Below are positions 21,729 through 32,487 of a DNA stretch of 64,000 bases, piece by piece (position 1 is the first letter of the stretch; every line of letters begins with the position of its first letter). The position numbers and the translations under genes are program-made. The stretch covers positions 1-64,000 of the forward strand of contig VZQC01005072.1 of the NCBI GenBank assembly GCA_009823505.1. Direction: 5' to 3'. The notes under the pieces were generated by a model that was given only the letters and a program-made list of their open reading frames with translations, did not search any database and was not told where the DNA came from. The stretch comes from Rhizomys pruinosus (lineage: Eukaryota; Chordata; Mammalia; Rodentia; Spalacidae).

Positions 21729-21822
21729 GTGTGTGTGCGTGAGTGTGTGCATGTGCATGTGTGTGTGTGTGTGTGTGTATGTGTGTGTGTGTATGTGTGT
21801 GTGTATGTGTGTGTGTGTTTTT
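21729..21822. repeat. (TG)n microsatellite, interrupted
   Basis: Alternating TG with CG/TATG interruptions. It explains the Cys/Val-rich plus-strand frame and His/Thr-rich minus-strand frame here. Confidence 0.97.
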
Positions 21823-21905
21823 CGGGGGTGGTGGTGGATACCTGAGATTGGAGCTAAATAAGTTTACGTAATAGTAAATAGAGTACAGAAAAATGGTAAA
21901 AGTGT

Positions 21906-22117
21906 GGGGTTGGAGAGATGGCTTAGGAATTAAGAACACTGGCTGCTCTTGCAGAAGACCTGGGTTATGTTCCAACACCTACATGGCAGCTCACAACCAT
22001 CTGTACCTCCAGTTCTAGACCCCCTCTTTGTCCTCATGGCATTGCACACACATAGTGCACACACATACATGTGAGCAAGCATTCCTATACATAAAATAAA
22101 AATAAATTTACAAAAAA
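21906..22117 (+). mobile_element. B2 SINE
   Basis: GTTGGAGAGATGGCTTAGGAATTAAG head, CTTGCAGAAGACCTGGGTTA box, and tail ATACATAAAATAAAAATAAATTTAC. Flanking similarity (ATGGTAAAAGTG / TTGTTAAACGTG) is weak. Confidence 0.9.
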
Positions 22118-22423
22118 TTGTTAAACGTGAAAGCTGTCTGTCTGTCATGATACACATCCCCTCCCAAATTATTGGTGATCCAACCTGGCAGGGCAACTGT
22201 TGTGGTTGCTAGGACTACTACAGTGAGTTTTCCTCTGAAGTTCTCATTGCCCAGGAACAAATCAGACAAATTTAAAGTTCAGTGGCTTATTTGAAAAAAG
22301 AACCATACACAGAAGAAGGGGGAGGTACTTGAGTTTGTCTTCCTTTGAATCTGCACTTTTCTTTTCTTACCTGTTCTCTATCTACACACTGGACAGAAGT
22401 CTCTCCCAGTTACAAAGCCCAGG
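22118..22423. other. No gene seen
   Basis: Unique-looking spacer. Confidence 0.4.

Positions 22424-22455
<32 letters not shown>
22424..22455. repeat. (GA)n microsatellite
   Basis: Pure alternating GA tract directly in front of a MER5-like relic. Confidence 0.97.
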
Positions 22456-22457
<2 letters not shown>

Positions 22458-22540
22458 CTTAGCATTTGTTTGCATGTTAAAATCATGTGAGAAAACACTG
22501 ATGAGTCCCAGGTCCTCTTCCAAAATAGAAAATTAAGACA
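22456..22540. mobile_element. MER5-like relic (hAT type), fragment
   Basis: TTCTTAGCATTTGTTTGCATG, then AAAATCATGTGAGAAAACACTGATGAG; aligns with 24476-24560 and with the MER5 order 'ggttctcaa...aatcacctg...'. Truncated. Confidence 0.5.
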
Positions 22541-22619
22541 GAAACATTTTGCCAACTTAAACATATAAACTTTTAGGCATCTTAGTGAAAGAGTAAAAAA
22601 AAAAAAACAAAAAAACCCT

Positions 22620-22770
22620 GCTGGGCGTGGTGGCACACGCCTTTAATCCTAGCACTTGGGAGGCAGAGGCAGGAGGATCTTTGTGAGTTCAAGGCCAGCC
22701 TGGTCTACAGAGTGAGTTCCAAGACAGCTGGACCTACAGGGAGATCCTGTCTCAAAAGACTGAAAAAAAA
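22620..22770 (+). mobile_element. B1 SINE with 11-bp duplication
   Basis: CTGGGCGTGGTGGCACACGCC through GAGTTCAAGGCCAGCCTGG to CCTGTCTCAAAAGAC. AAAAAAACCCT flanks it at 22609-22619 and 22771-22781. Low divergence. Confidence 0.96.
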
Positions 22771-22781
22771 AAAAAAACCCT

Positions 22782-24432
22782 ACTTTAACATTGAATTTAT
22801 TACTTTATACACATATTAACTGCATAAAACTGAAAATAAAATTAAACACTAATGTGGGACTATCGCTTTATTGTGCACTGATCTTTCTTGAAACATTCTG
22901 GTTCACATGTGTCTCATACGTCTTCACTATCAGCAACTTTGCCATCACTAGAAATACCTTTTGATTTTTTTCAACACTGTCCCTGCAACTCAAGTGTTTA
23001 CATTATGAGACTAAAAGAATTTTAAACCTTAGGTCTAAGATTATTCAAGGAAGTTCTACCTCAGACCACAAGTTCACATTCTGACATTATGAGGAGAGAT
23101 TTTCATTTTATAATACATCAATCATATCATAGACAAGTTCGCATTTTCCCTCTCAAGGTTTGACAGTTGAGTCTGATGAAATAAACAATGAAGTAGATTA
23201 ATAGGAGAAAACCATGCACATTTGTCAACGTGTGCATATGCTTGAAAGCCAGACAGAATATGAAACTCAGAGTCCAGATGGCTGAGGTTTTAATAACATC
23301 TTCATGGAAGAGAAGGAAGTAGGGGGCTTGGGTCCCACATTATTTGCTCCATTTCTACCCACAGTCTTCCCCCCCCTTCCCTCTCCTCCATGAAGATCTT
23401 ATTCAAACCTCTGGGTCCTGGATGCTGTGCTCGGTATTCAGTCCCTTCCTCTGTGGTAAGAGTTTAATATTGCTTGACGAATGAAATTTCAGTAAGAAGA
23501 CTGAAGTCAATTGTACTTCTCCTAGCGGAGGAAAGATTTGTTTGTCCCTGGTTTCCGAGGCATCAGTTCAAGGTTGGCGGGCTCTGTTGCTGCAAGGCTA
23601 ATGTGAAATGGAGGGTCGTGGCAGCAGAGGGCACGATAGAACAAAGCTGCTCACCTCGTGACAAGCAGAGGAAAAGAAAGAGTCTGGAACAGCAGACGCC
23701 CCTTGGCCGCAGGCCCTGCGAGTCCCCTTCCTCCACTCTGGCCTCAAATTCCAGTTTCAAACTTCAGTTATGTCCATTCGTTATCAGTCCACCAATGGAT
23801 TGACTCATTGGCTATTGCAGAGCCTTTGTGAGCGCATCACACCCCCAGAGCCTCATCTCTGAGCACTGCTGTAGTGACCAAGCCTTTGACACACAGGATT
23901 TCAGGGACACTTCCTATCTAAACCACAGTAGTAGACTGAGAACTAGAGGAAGCACTTCCCAGCACTTCAGGAGAGAGAAAGGGCCTTGAGCCAAAGACAC
24001 GGGCAAAGTCTGAGTGAACCTGAGAGCGCTTCTGCCACTCAGCGTATTGATGATTTTAACACTAAAATCTGGGGCATCATTTTTCTGAGACCCAACAACG
24101 TTCTAACGAGCTCTGTCATGCCTCACTATATTACTTTTTTTAAAAAGCTTGCTTAGCGTGACATACGTGTCTTGAAAGGAGTCATTAAATCTTGAAGGGA
24201 AGACGGCTGCGCCATGTTCATTTTTAAAATATTTAAAATTAATTCTATTAGATAAGAACAAAATGGTTATATTAGCAACAAGCTAGTACCACTCAAGCCC
24301 CTGGCCCGTGAGACGTGTCATCTAAACACATTATACACAGTGACCCATTGAGGGTCTCAGGGTTTCCAGAGAGTAGGTGCCACTGGGGACGCTGGATGGC
24401 TCTGATGTCTGTGTGCATTATTGCTGCTTAGT

Positions 24433-24433
<1 letters not shown>
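22782..24433. other. No gene seen in 1.65 kb
   Basis: Unique-looking. The 109-codon plus-strand frame at 23474-23803 lies in a locally GC-richer patch but has no recognised domain and no start context that sets it apart. Confidence 0.4.

Positions 24434-24477
<44 letters not shown>
24434..24477. repeat. (GA)n microsatellite
   Basis: A pure 44-bp GA tract, again directly in front of a MER5-like relic. Confidence 0.98.
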
Positions 24478-24478
<1 letters not shown>

Positions 24479-24660
24479 TCTTAACCTTTGTTTACATGCT
24501 AAAATCATCTGAGAAGCTTTTAGAAAACACTGGTGAGGCCCAGGCCTAACCCCAAAATAAATAAATCTGCATTTATTTCTAGTAGAGCCAGAACCTCAGT
24601 GTCTGTGAAAGCTCCCCATATGATTCTATTTTACAGTCAGATTGAGAACCAGCATTTCTG
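24478..24660. mobile_element. MER5-like relic (hAT type)
   Basis: GTTCTTAACCTTTGTTTACATG at the left and CAGATTGAGAACCAGCATTTC at the right give imperfect inverted ends (GGTTCTTAA / TTGAGAACC), with 'aatcatctgagaagctttt' inside, in the order of the mammalian MER5 family. Confidence 0.65.
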
Positions 24661-25545
24661 ATTAGCAGACATAAACCAAATGCCCTCCGTCCTCCTAAAG
24701 AATGAAATATCCTGATACCCTTAACTAGAAAGTTGAGAAAGCTTGACCATACTCTCTCAGTACACAGAAACCTCTGGAATTCTGCTAAACGATGGCCTGG
24801 TGACACAGCTGCACTTCTTCCCTTCCTTCAGTCTTCCTTTACGCACTACTCTCACCTGGACATCAGAAAAATACTAAGTTCCGGGTGGATGATATTGTTC
24901 CGTGATTGGCACAGGGACCTTAACCCCCCAAGCAGCTCTTCCAGCACTCTGAAGGGTCCACACCCTGCTTCCAACCTCTGCCCCCTGCCTGCCCACACTG
25001 GCTAGCTGTTATCTTGTAGTAATGACTTTTACAATGTGAACATAATCTGGTCTGTAAGGACTTTTACCTAAACTTGCAACCAAAAAGTTATTGTTTATAA
25101 TGTAGATAAGCTCACTGAGCCATGTACTCTTCTTGTGACCTGGCTATATGGCCTTAATCCCTCAGGACCCCTCCTTGTCCTCTACTCAAGAAAGTATATG
25201 ATAGAGCATGAATGAATTTATATATGAATCATTGTATGAATGATTTACATACAAAAGCACTGGAACAATAGAGAAGTCTGTTTGATAGTGGGTGTGTTTT
25301 TTTTTTTTTTTTAGGCCTAAGGATCAAAGGTAAAAATTATCTGATAAGTTAAGGGAAGATCCTAAGTTCAGTTTCCCTAATTCATGCTGGAGATGCTGGT
25401 TACTAAAATAATGAGTGAAACCTGGCTCGAGAGCACAGCTCATGAGACATCTGAAGGAACAGGTTCTCTGTTGGATCCACTCTTGGCCCTAAAACAAATG
25501 CTGAGTCAGGCTGTTTCTTTATTCAGGTGTAACAGTAATGCAGCT
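24661..25545. other. No gene seen
   Basis: Unique-looking. Poly(T) at 25300-25313. The frame at 24733-25005 (+) has no known domain. Confidence 0.4.
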
Positions 25546-25561
25546 TAGAAAAGTCACAGTA

Positions 25562-26746
25562 TTATTAATCGAATATACACCCCAAAGAGATGTTGGTCAG
25601 GGGATCCAAGGCCCCACAATAGGTAAGGTCTCCTTGCCTCTAAACTGGGATACCTGCAAGAAGAGAGGCGATAAGGCCCTGCTGTCAAAGACCTGACGTT
25701 AACATGGGAAAGATGTATTGAGACCACACATGCAAGTGTACAGATGGTCTCTGGAATACCAGAGAGTGTTACCAAAGGCCACTAAACCAATAAAGCAAAT
25801 ATGGGTCTCCTTGAGTCAAGCAAGACTCCTCCATCAGCACCAGCTACACCTCACCTGCCTGGAAATACTGTGCAGCAGAGGCAGCCATATGCCTGTATAT
25901 CCCAAATCTAATTGGCTATTGGCTCTCTCCTTGGAGGAATAACCCAGGCTGATGCCACAAAGCTTACATCCTCTACAGGTTAGGAGAGCTATAAGCCACA
26001 TTAAGACCTGTTGATATTTTAACAGAAAAAACAAACTGTATATTCATGGACTAACATAACATCAAACATCGTGCTAAACCAAAGCACGTAACCTAACCAT
26101 ATAAGTACGTCGTTAAATACCTTTATGTCTATTGCTTGTGCTTCGTATTGTAGGATTGAAAGGTTATTCTGAACAAACTGTCAGCCCCATGCAAAGGAAA
26201 CAGCCCGAATATGACCAAAGTCCAAGACAACAGCTCACAAGAAAGTTTAGGATGATTGTTTCTTCATCCACCTGTGCAAATTCATTATAAGCCTAGGTGA
26301 ACAATCTCTGTGGAAAGAGGGGGCATGGTAGTGCGATTCATCGATAATGTGAGTAAGGGCTTGGGTTTGGGTGAATGGCTGAAACTACAGCAATATATAC
26401 TGGACACTCATTTGATCAACGTACTTGAACATACAAGCCCCTCCCCTGCGGAGGTGGGACCCATGGGCTGGTGGGTTGGGCACAATGCTTAGCAAATTGG
26501 TTTTAACATGAAGGACTGCTTTGATACTAAAAAAAAACATAATAAAAAAATAAAACTTCTTGAAAAAATGAAAAACGAGATGATAGATATAAGGACCTTA
26601 AGGGACATTAGGCAGAATGCAGATCTGGGATGGGGTGTGGTGGGGTGTGGGGAAGGGAAAGGGACACTATCGCTCGAACTGTAATTTGGGAAAATGATTA
26701 GTTGAAAAACATACAAGCCTAATAAAAAACAAAATTATAACAAAAA
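25562..26746 (+). mobile_element. A-tailed retroposon copy 2, longer copy
   Basis: From about 25582 to 26399 it matches, with many small indels, the minus strand of the provirus interior (32488-33272); from 26400 it carries the same 3' module as copy 1, ending in an A-rich tail. Possible target duplicates AGAAAAGTCACAGTAT (25546) and AGAAAGTAACACAGGTAT (about 26747) are imperfect. A 74-codon frame at 25718-25942 is homologous to an 81-codon frame of the provirus (32894-33139, -): both share a segment near KSNWL. Neither is intact enough to call a gene. Confidence 0.75.
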
Positions 26747-26764
26747 GAAAGTAACACAGGTATC

Positions 26765-27298
26765 CTCCCACGCCTTTCCCTGATAACCTACAGATATTTT
26801 CTTCCTAATGTCACAAATCTTTTTCCATGTAATTTCTTCTAATAATGCCCACATAACAGAGCAGAGATATTTTCTTCTGTCCTCATGTATCATATGTTAT
26901 ACATCATCTAACTATAATCATGTTATACATATGTAATCACATGGTATACACCTTATCTAATTGTAATTTAAACCTCAAGACATACCTGAGGGAATGCATG
27001 GATGCTGATGTTGGAGAGGAATGGAAAGCAGCTAGGTGACAGCCAGGACTTGTGGGATGCACAGAAGCTGAACTTAATTCCAATCTACCCTGGGATCTCT
27101 GCCATGAAGCTAGCCAGCTACACAGATCTGGCCTTAGAATGAATCCACTGGGTGGGTGCTGTTAGCTGCTATCTGGAAGTCTTAATCCTCAGACGTGGAG
27201 TCCTGAATACTTGTTTGGTTGTGACCCATACAAATAAAGTACTCAGTCCTTGGTCGTTATTTTTGCCCAGAACACAAAAAAAAAAAAAAAAAAAAAGC
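26765..27298 (+). other. Possible retrotransposed transcript 3' end (AATAAA plus poly(A))
   Basis: AATAAA at 27233-27238 is followed after about 37 bp by an uninterrupted run of about 22 A (27276-27297). The 250 bp upstream is not a SINE I know. This could be the 3' end of a processed retrocopy or an LTR R/U5-like end. No 5' boundary or matching target duplication was found, and no open frame supports a parent gene. Confidence 0.35.
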
Positions 27299-27385
27299 TG
27301 GTCACTTCATACCTTTTGAAAACAAAAAATGTACTCAAATCAGAACCATTCAGAATGAATGGTTAAAAAAGTATTAAAAAGCACA

Positions 27386-27412
27386 CATACACACACACAC
27401 ACACACACACCA
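27386..27412. repeat. (CA)n microsatellite
   Basis: Alternating ACAC tract. Confidence 0.95.
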
Positions 27413-27467
27413 CATACACATCACAAGAATCACGGTTAGTAAGAAACATATATACTTTGTGTGTGTG

Positions 27468-27525
27468 TGGTGCTGGAGATGAACTCAGGGTCTTGCATGT
27501 GCCCCTGAGTTTTGTTCCAAGCCAG
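27468..27525 (-). mobile_element. ID-like SINE fragment, antisense
   Basis: GGTGCTGGAGATGAACTCAGGGTCTTGCATGTGC is the reverse of an ID-type tRNA-derived head; the remainder is decayed. Confidence 0.55.
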
Positions 27526-28249
27526 AACAGGTTTTCATGTGATCAGAGCTAATGGAGAATGGGTGCCAAGTTCAAGGGCATGTTCAAAACCGTTGGCGTG
27601 TGATCATACAGAGTGGTGGACATCACTGTAACAAAGCACGTGACTTAAACAGCTTACATGGAGCTCCACGGTAAACACCATTGGTTGTGGGTTGATGAAG
27701 TAGATGGTCATAGCATCAGCAGCATGTGGCAGAGGCAGCTCATCTCAGGGTAGACAGAAACAGGACCACACCTGCATCCCTGGGCTCTCTCTTTTTTCTC
27801 TTTTGTTCCATCTGAGCCCCCCAGCCTATAGGACAACGTCCCCCACAGTCAGGGGGATGTCGTCCCCTTAACTAGCTCTGGAAACGACCTCACAGACACC
27901 CCAGAGATGGGCTCCTGTAGTCTCCAAATCAAGCTGACAATCAAGATTAATCAGTACATTTCACTAAGGCCTCCTTCTTCTTTCTCATCCTATAGATGAC
28001 CTAATTCTATTCAATTCAGCCTCAAAACAAATATTTAAAAATCTCGATGATCTGTTGTTACTGCCATCCTGTAACTAGTTCCAGCCTTACCTATCACCAC
28101 CTTCCCCCAAATAAAAGCACCGTTCTAATTCCCTGAAATCAAAACACACTAAAATCATGATTATTTGCTTATTTGGGTAAAAAGAATCTTTTTTATTTGC
28201 AAAAGATAGATTAAAAATTACCCAATCTTTTTTTTAATTTTCCAATCTT
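27526..28249. other. Mostly unclassified; possible old repeat at 27620-27955
   Basis: 'ctgtaacaaagcacgtgacttaaacagcttac' and 'aagctgacaatcaagattaatcag' resemble the two ends of the TTGACAACT class, but divergence is high. Confidence 0.3.
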
Positions 28250-28437
28250 AAGAAAAGAAACACAATAAAGAAAATAAATAGTGAAGAAGGAGGAAGAAAT
28301 GAATGAGTAAGAAATGAAGGAGGAGTAAGAAGAACAGGAGGAACAGAAGAAGGAACAGGCAGAGGAGGAGGAACAGGAACAAGAGGAGGAACAGGAGAAG
28401 GAGGAGGAGGAGGAGGAGGAGGAGGAGGAGGAGGAGC
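28250..28437. repeat. Purine-rich low complexity with (GGA)n
   Basis: GAA/GGA-rich, becoming pure (GGA)n at about 28399-28434. The minus-strand 64-codon poly-Leu/Phe frame is a by-product. Confidence 0.95.
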
Positions 28438-28619
28438 AACACCAGGCTCAGGGAGGTGTGGCCAATATAAAAAGGTCCAGTGTATGTGACCCTAGAATCT
28501 TAAAATGCAGAGAAAAGAATAGACTAGAAAAATATTAGAAGATATAATGTCTAAAATTTGGTGGAAGTTATACTTTTACAAATTGATGAAGTTCAGTAAA
28601 CTCTATGTAGGATAAACAG
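28438..28619. other. Short unassigned spacer
   Basis: AT-rich; possibly the upstream part of the L1 relic that follows. Confidence 0.35.
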
Positions 28620-28631
28620 AGAATATCACAC

Positions 28632-28766
28632 ACCTATGGATGTGCTGGCATATCCCTTTAATCCCAGCACTCTGGAGGCAAAAGCAAGCAGAACTCTGTG
28701 AGACTGAGGCCAGCCTGTTCTGCATAGTGAGTTCCAGGCTAGTGAGACCCTGTTTCAAACAACAAA
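28632..28766 (+). mobile_element. B1 SINE with 12-bp duplication
   Basis: CCCTTTAATCCCAGCACTCTGG and TTCCAGGCTAGTGAGACCCTG. AGAATATCACAC (28620-28631) and AGAATATCATAC (28767-28778) differ by one base. Confidence 0.92.
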
Positions 28767-29050
28767 AGAATATCATACCCCGACCTAAAAGAGGTAAACT
28801 TTAAATATAAAGATGAGTTGAACTAAGAAGACAGGAAAAATATACTCTGTTAAGTGTAAACCTAAGAAAGGTAGAATAACTACACTAATATCAGGTAAAG
28901 TGTATTAAAGAGTATTACCAAATCAAAGAGAAAAATTTTAATGATAAAATGTCTAATTCTTAAGATTTATAATTGTTGATGTGTTTGCATTTAGTAATAA
29001 TAAAACATTAAAATGCCTGGATACAATATTGAGGAAATTAAGGACAAAAC

Positions 29051-29420
29051 TGTGATGTGTACAATGCCTGATTAACTCCATCTAGGACCACCTAACTATG
29101 CACTTTATCTTTTGTCAATGTTTTACAATTGCCTGAAACCCATCCACTTCTTATCTTAGTTTTTATAATCCTATAGCAAGCAGGAACCAGGGTTTTTGTT
29201 GTTTGACTGGAGTTTCTCAAAAAAATTCATCAGGATTTTTGTCTTTTTATATTTTGCCTTTATATTTACCTTTATAAACATAACCTGCCCCTGGTCAAGA
29301 CTGTACACTCCAAATCCTGACCTGAGCACAGTCCTGGCCAATCCAAATTAAAAACCTAATTTGGCTAATTGAACGCAGAGTCTGTGTGCTCTTTTCTCCC
29401 AGTGGTCCAGCACCACAACA
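29051..29420 (+). mobile_element. Solo LTR, 370 bp, inside L1 relic
   Basis: Begins TGTGATGTG and ends CACCACAACA, flanked by AAAC on both sides (29047-29050 and 29421-29424), a 4-bp duplication as used by gammaretrovirus-like elements. 'ctttataaacataacctgcccc' could hold the promoter and the end has a typical pyrimidine-rich 'gtgctcttttctcccagtgg' U5. Family not identified. Confidence 0.6.
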
Positions 29421-29568
29421 AAACAGATAATGTCACAATCTGAAAATTTAACATCTCTATCTCAAATAGCAATGGGACATCAAACAAACAAAAAACTCAG
29501 TAAAGACAAAAACCACAAGAACATAGTTGACATTCTCAACCTAATTGGTGCTACAAATAATCATTGTT

Positions 29569-29726
29569 CTTTTTTTTTTTTTTTTTTTTGAGACAGTGTT
29601 CTAGATGGCCTGGAACTCACTATGTAGACCAGGCTGGCCTCTATCTCACTCACAGAGATCTGCCTGCTTCTGCCTCTCAAGTACTGGGATTAAGAATGTG
29701 TGCCACTACACCACCACACCCAGGTA
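29569..29726 (-). mobile_element. B1 SINE, antisense
   Basis: Poly(T) then GAGACAGTGTTCTAGATGGCC, TAGACCAGGCTGGCC and GGGATTAAGAATGTGTGCCAC. Confidence 0.93.
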
Positions 29727-29948
29727 ACATTGCTTTTTCAAGAGCACATATTTACCAAAGAGATTGTATTTTTTACCAAGAAGTGAGTCCCAATAAATCA
29801 ACTGATAATAAAATCATGCAGAATATATTCTCATGCTATCCAGACTTCAAAATACCAAAGAAATAGGAAATCTAATCAATAACTGGGAAAACTATACAGA
29901 CATTTCTTAAAAGAAAAAATGCAAATGATACATAAAGAAATGTTTGAT

Positions 29949-30192
29949 GGGGCTGGAGAGATGGCCTAGCGGTTAAGAGCGCCGACTGCTCTTACAGAGG
30001 ACCCGGGTTTGATCCCCAGCAACCACATGGTGGCTGAGAACCATCTGAAACTCCAATTCCAGGAGAACTCCAGTTCCAAGGGAATCTGATACGCTCTTCT
30101 GACCTCCGCGGTGTTGCACAACACAGGTGCACAAACTTGCACGCAGACAGTACATTCATACACATACAGAAATAAATAAAAAAAATTAAAAA
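29949..30192 (+). mobile_element. B2 SINE, full length, 14-bp duplication
   Basis: GGGGCTGGAGAGATGGCCTA head, CTTCTGACCTCCGCGGTGTT box, A-rich tail. AAAGAAATGTTTGA flanks it at 29934-29947 and 30193-30206, and the duplicated sequence itself is L1 ORF2, so the B2 inserted into the L1 relic. Closely related to the B2 at 7551. Confidence 0.97.
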
Positions 30193-30511
30193 AAAGAAAT
30201 GTTTGACATCCTTAGTGTTCAGAGAAAAGCAAATCAAAACCACTCTGTGATTCTGCCTCACCTTAGTCAGAACAATTAACATCAAGAAAACAACAAATGC
30301 TGGTGGGGATAGAGGTTAAAAAGAACTCTTACACAGTCTTCATAGGAGTGCAAGTTGATTCAGCCACTGTGGAATAATGGAAATTCCTCAAAAATCTAAA
30401 AATAGAGCTATCATGTGATCCACCGTTGAGCATATACCCAAGAATCAGAGTTAGAATCAATAGAGAAATTTCACATTCGTGTTTACCATGGCTTGGGCCA
30501 GATAAATCCAT

Positions 30512-31012
30512 TATGGCTGGGTATGAGAGCTGGCTTCTTACCCCATAACCTAGAAGGTCGGCAGGAAATGGGAACTACTACTACTCATATTGGACATCAG
30601 GTACCTGCAGCTCACCCCCAGGGGAGTGTAGCTTGAAGTATAGCATTCCTAAGCTTATCTCCCCTGAGGCAAGTCCACCTGAGCTTATCTCAGGGAGCTA
30701 CAGTATTCCAGCCATAAAACTTCACCACTGCAGAATGCCTGCCCGTAGGCTTCCGTCCCGCCCACCTCCTGGTCAAAGAGCCCACAAAAACTCTATATAA
30801 GTGCTTAAAGCCCCTGCAATAAATGAGTGTGCTCACTTAAGCTGCTCCCAGATCTTTTTCTTTGATCCATTTCGGATCCTTCTCGAGGACCATCCTCTGC
30901 TCCCTCCCACATCCCTCCTTGCAGCCTCCAGCAGTTGCGCCATGGCCAAGCACAGCTGCCATACCTAGGGCCCTGAGGCTGGTGACCTGGGAGGCAGGAA
31001 CCTCACAACACA
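30512..31012 (+). mobile_element. LTR-like unit with TATA box and poly(A) signal
   Basis: TATATAA at 30794-30800 lies about 20 bp before AATAAA at 30818-30823, followed by a pyrimidine-rich U5-like run, and the unit ends near CCTCACAACA at 31012. It interrupts the end of the L1 relic. Boundaries are approximate and no target duplication was found. The compact TATA-AATAAA arrangement points to a class II-type LTR. Confidence 0.5.
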
Positions 31013-31086
31013 GAGGAAGCCAATTCCATGGCATTGTTTGCATTTTACATAGAAATGAATCTGACATAGTCATAGATAAATATAAA

Positions 31087-31231
31087 AGCCAGGTGTGGTG
31101 GCACATGCCTTTAATCCTAGCACTCGGGAGGCAGAGGCAGGCAGATCTCTGTAAGTTCAAGGCCAGCCTGGTCTACATAGTGAGTTCCAGGACAGCTGGG
31201 GCTACAGGAGACCCTTGTCTCAAAAAAGACC
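31087..31231 (+). mobile_element. B1 SINE
   Basis: CCAGGTGTGGTGGCACATGCC, GTTCAAGGCCAGCCTGGTC and TGTCTCAAAAAAGACC. An alternating TA tract follows (31236-31275). Open frames across it are repeat-derived. Confidence 0.95.
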
Positions 31232-31296
31232 CAATTAATATATTATATATATATATCTATCATATATATATATCTATCCCCAAGCTCTTGAACCAG

Positions 31297-31756
31297 TGAC
31301 ACCTGTCTACGGGGTCATGTAACTTGGTTACTCGCGGTCCTCCCCAAAACCCTGCAAAATAATGCGACGAGAAAGAACGAGACTTTGCGTAGGTGGTCAA
31401 AGTCTGATTTATTGAATTATGACAGCGGCGTTTTATTTAGTAAACAGGGGGGAAGATCGGAAGAGGGCGGGGGTGGATGGTGGCTCTTGTAGAAGATTTA
31501 AAGTTTATCGGGGCTCAGATGCTTGCGCCGGCAGGGATTCTTTGTCAGTGATAAGCTTCCTCCGGGGACTGCGCTCGGCTCCGCTAACTCATTTGCCCAT
31601 ATCCTACATGGTTCTCCGGCAACATCCGGTATGGCAGGTCGGCGCTTTCTCTGCATGTCTTGCTCACTTCAGAGGGGCCCAGTTCTGCAAGGAATCGTTA
31701 CTACTTTCGGCTCGTTCGTTCACCATCTCGCCGCGTGCTTACTAAAGCTTCCGACC
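31297..31756 (-). mobile_element. 3' LTR of the provirus
   Basis: Begins (plus strand) TGACACCTGTCTACGGGG and shares 'gatttattgaattatgac', 'aaagtttatcgggg' and 'cttgcgccggcagggattctttgtc' with the 5' LTR. The last 90 bp is poorly conserved, so the U3 start near 31756 is approximate. Confidence 0.75.
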
Positions 31757-32487
31757 CTGGAACCCTTCTCAGTACGAGTGGGGCCGACTGGTGCCCCTAG
31801 CCGATTCTGTGACCTCCCATGTCTTAGGATCGACCTTCTGACAAGACCCCCTCCTTACCTGTTTTGGATACCCTGTCGTCTCCAGGGCTCCTGTCTTAGG
31901 TTGGTCCGGGAGAGACGTAGAGGGAGAGGAAGTTGCCCGTCTTTGGGGCGGCCACCTGGACTTGGAAAGGCTAGCTACTCTATAGCTTGGGGACGATAAT
32001 TTCCAATGGAGCGGAAAACATTCAAGCCAACATGGCCAAGGCTGACAAGAAACAGTGGCAGAGGAGGGTGAGCGGGCGCAGGGTTGTCATCAGACTTCTT
32101 CTTCGATGGCCAAGCGATGATAATGGACTCGTGCGTAAGTGAGAATCTATTTGGGACTTAACAAAATTGGTTAATCGTTAAGCGCCATGGCCCAAATGAA
32201 ATTAGCAGGATCAATCCAAGAGACAGGTCCCAGGAGACCAGGTAACAAGGTGGACCACCAAGAAGGAGAGCTGGCATAAGTTTCTGAGCTTAAGCAAAGC
32301 TTGATACTCATAAATTTTTGAGTAAGCCAAGCGCCAGTAGCTGAAAGCTGAAAGGCCACCCTGGTGCAGAACATCTGTTACAAAAAGATGGGGGAAGCCC
32401 CACAAGTTACAAGGTGGGGTTTCAGGATCTGTGTTCATATTTTGAAAAACACCAACTTGCGGTCCCCTTAGTTTAGTCTTATTGTTT

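Larger units (their letters stand above)
28779..30515 (+). mobile_element. L1 ORF2 relic, interrupted
   Basis: The recognisable part is 30193-30512: 'aaagcaaatcaaaaccactctg', 'atgctggtggggatagagg', 'ggagtgcaagttgattcagccactgtgg' and 'gagcatatacccaag' follow the order of the C-terminal ORF2 region of mammalian L1. Adjacent A-rich segments at 28779-29050, 29421-29568 and 29727-29948 are consistent with the same element upstream. It is broken by a solo LTR, a B1 and a B2, and carries no open ORF2 frame. Confidence 0.75.

Noticed and set aside
28248..28442. Poly-leucine membrane peptide on the minus strand
   Set aside because: Translation of a GGA/GAA low-complexity tract.
31419..31999. Frames of 108 and 158 codons as viral genes
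   Set aside because: They run along the plus strand across the 3' LTR and proviral end, opposite to the element; no viral motif.
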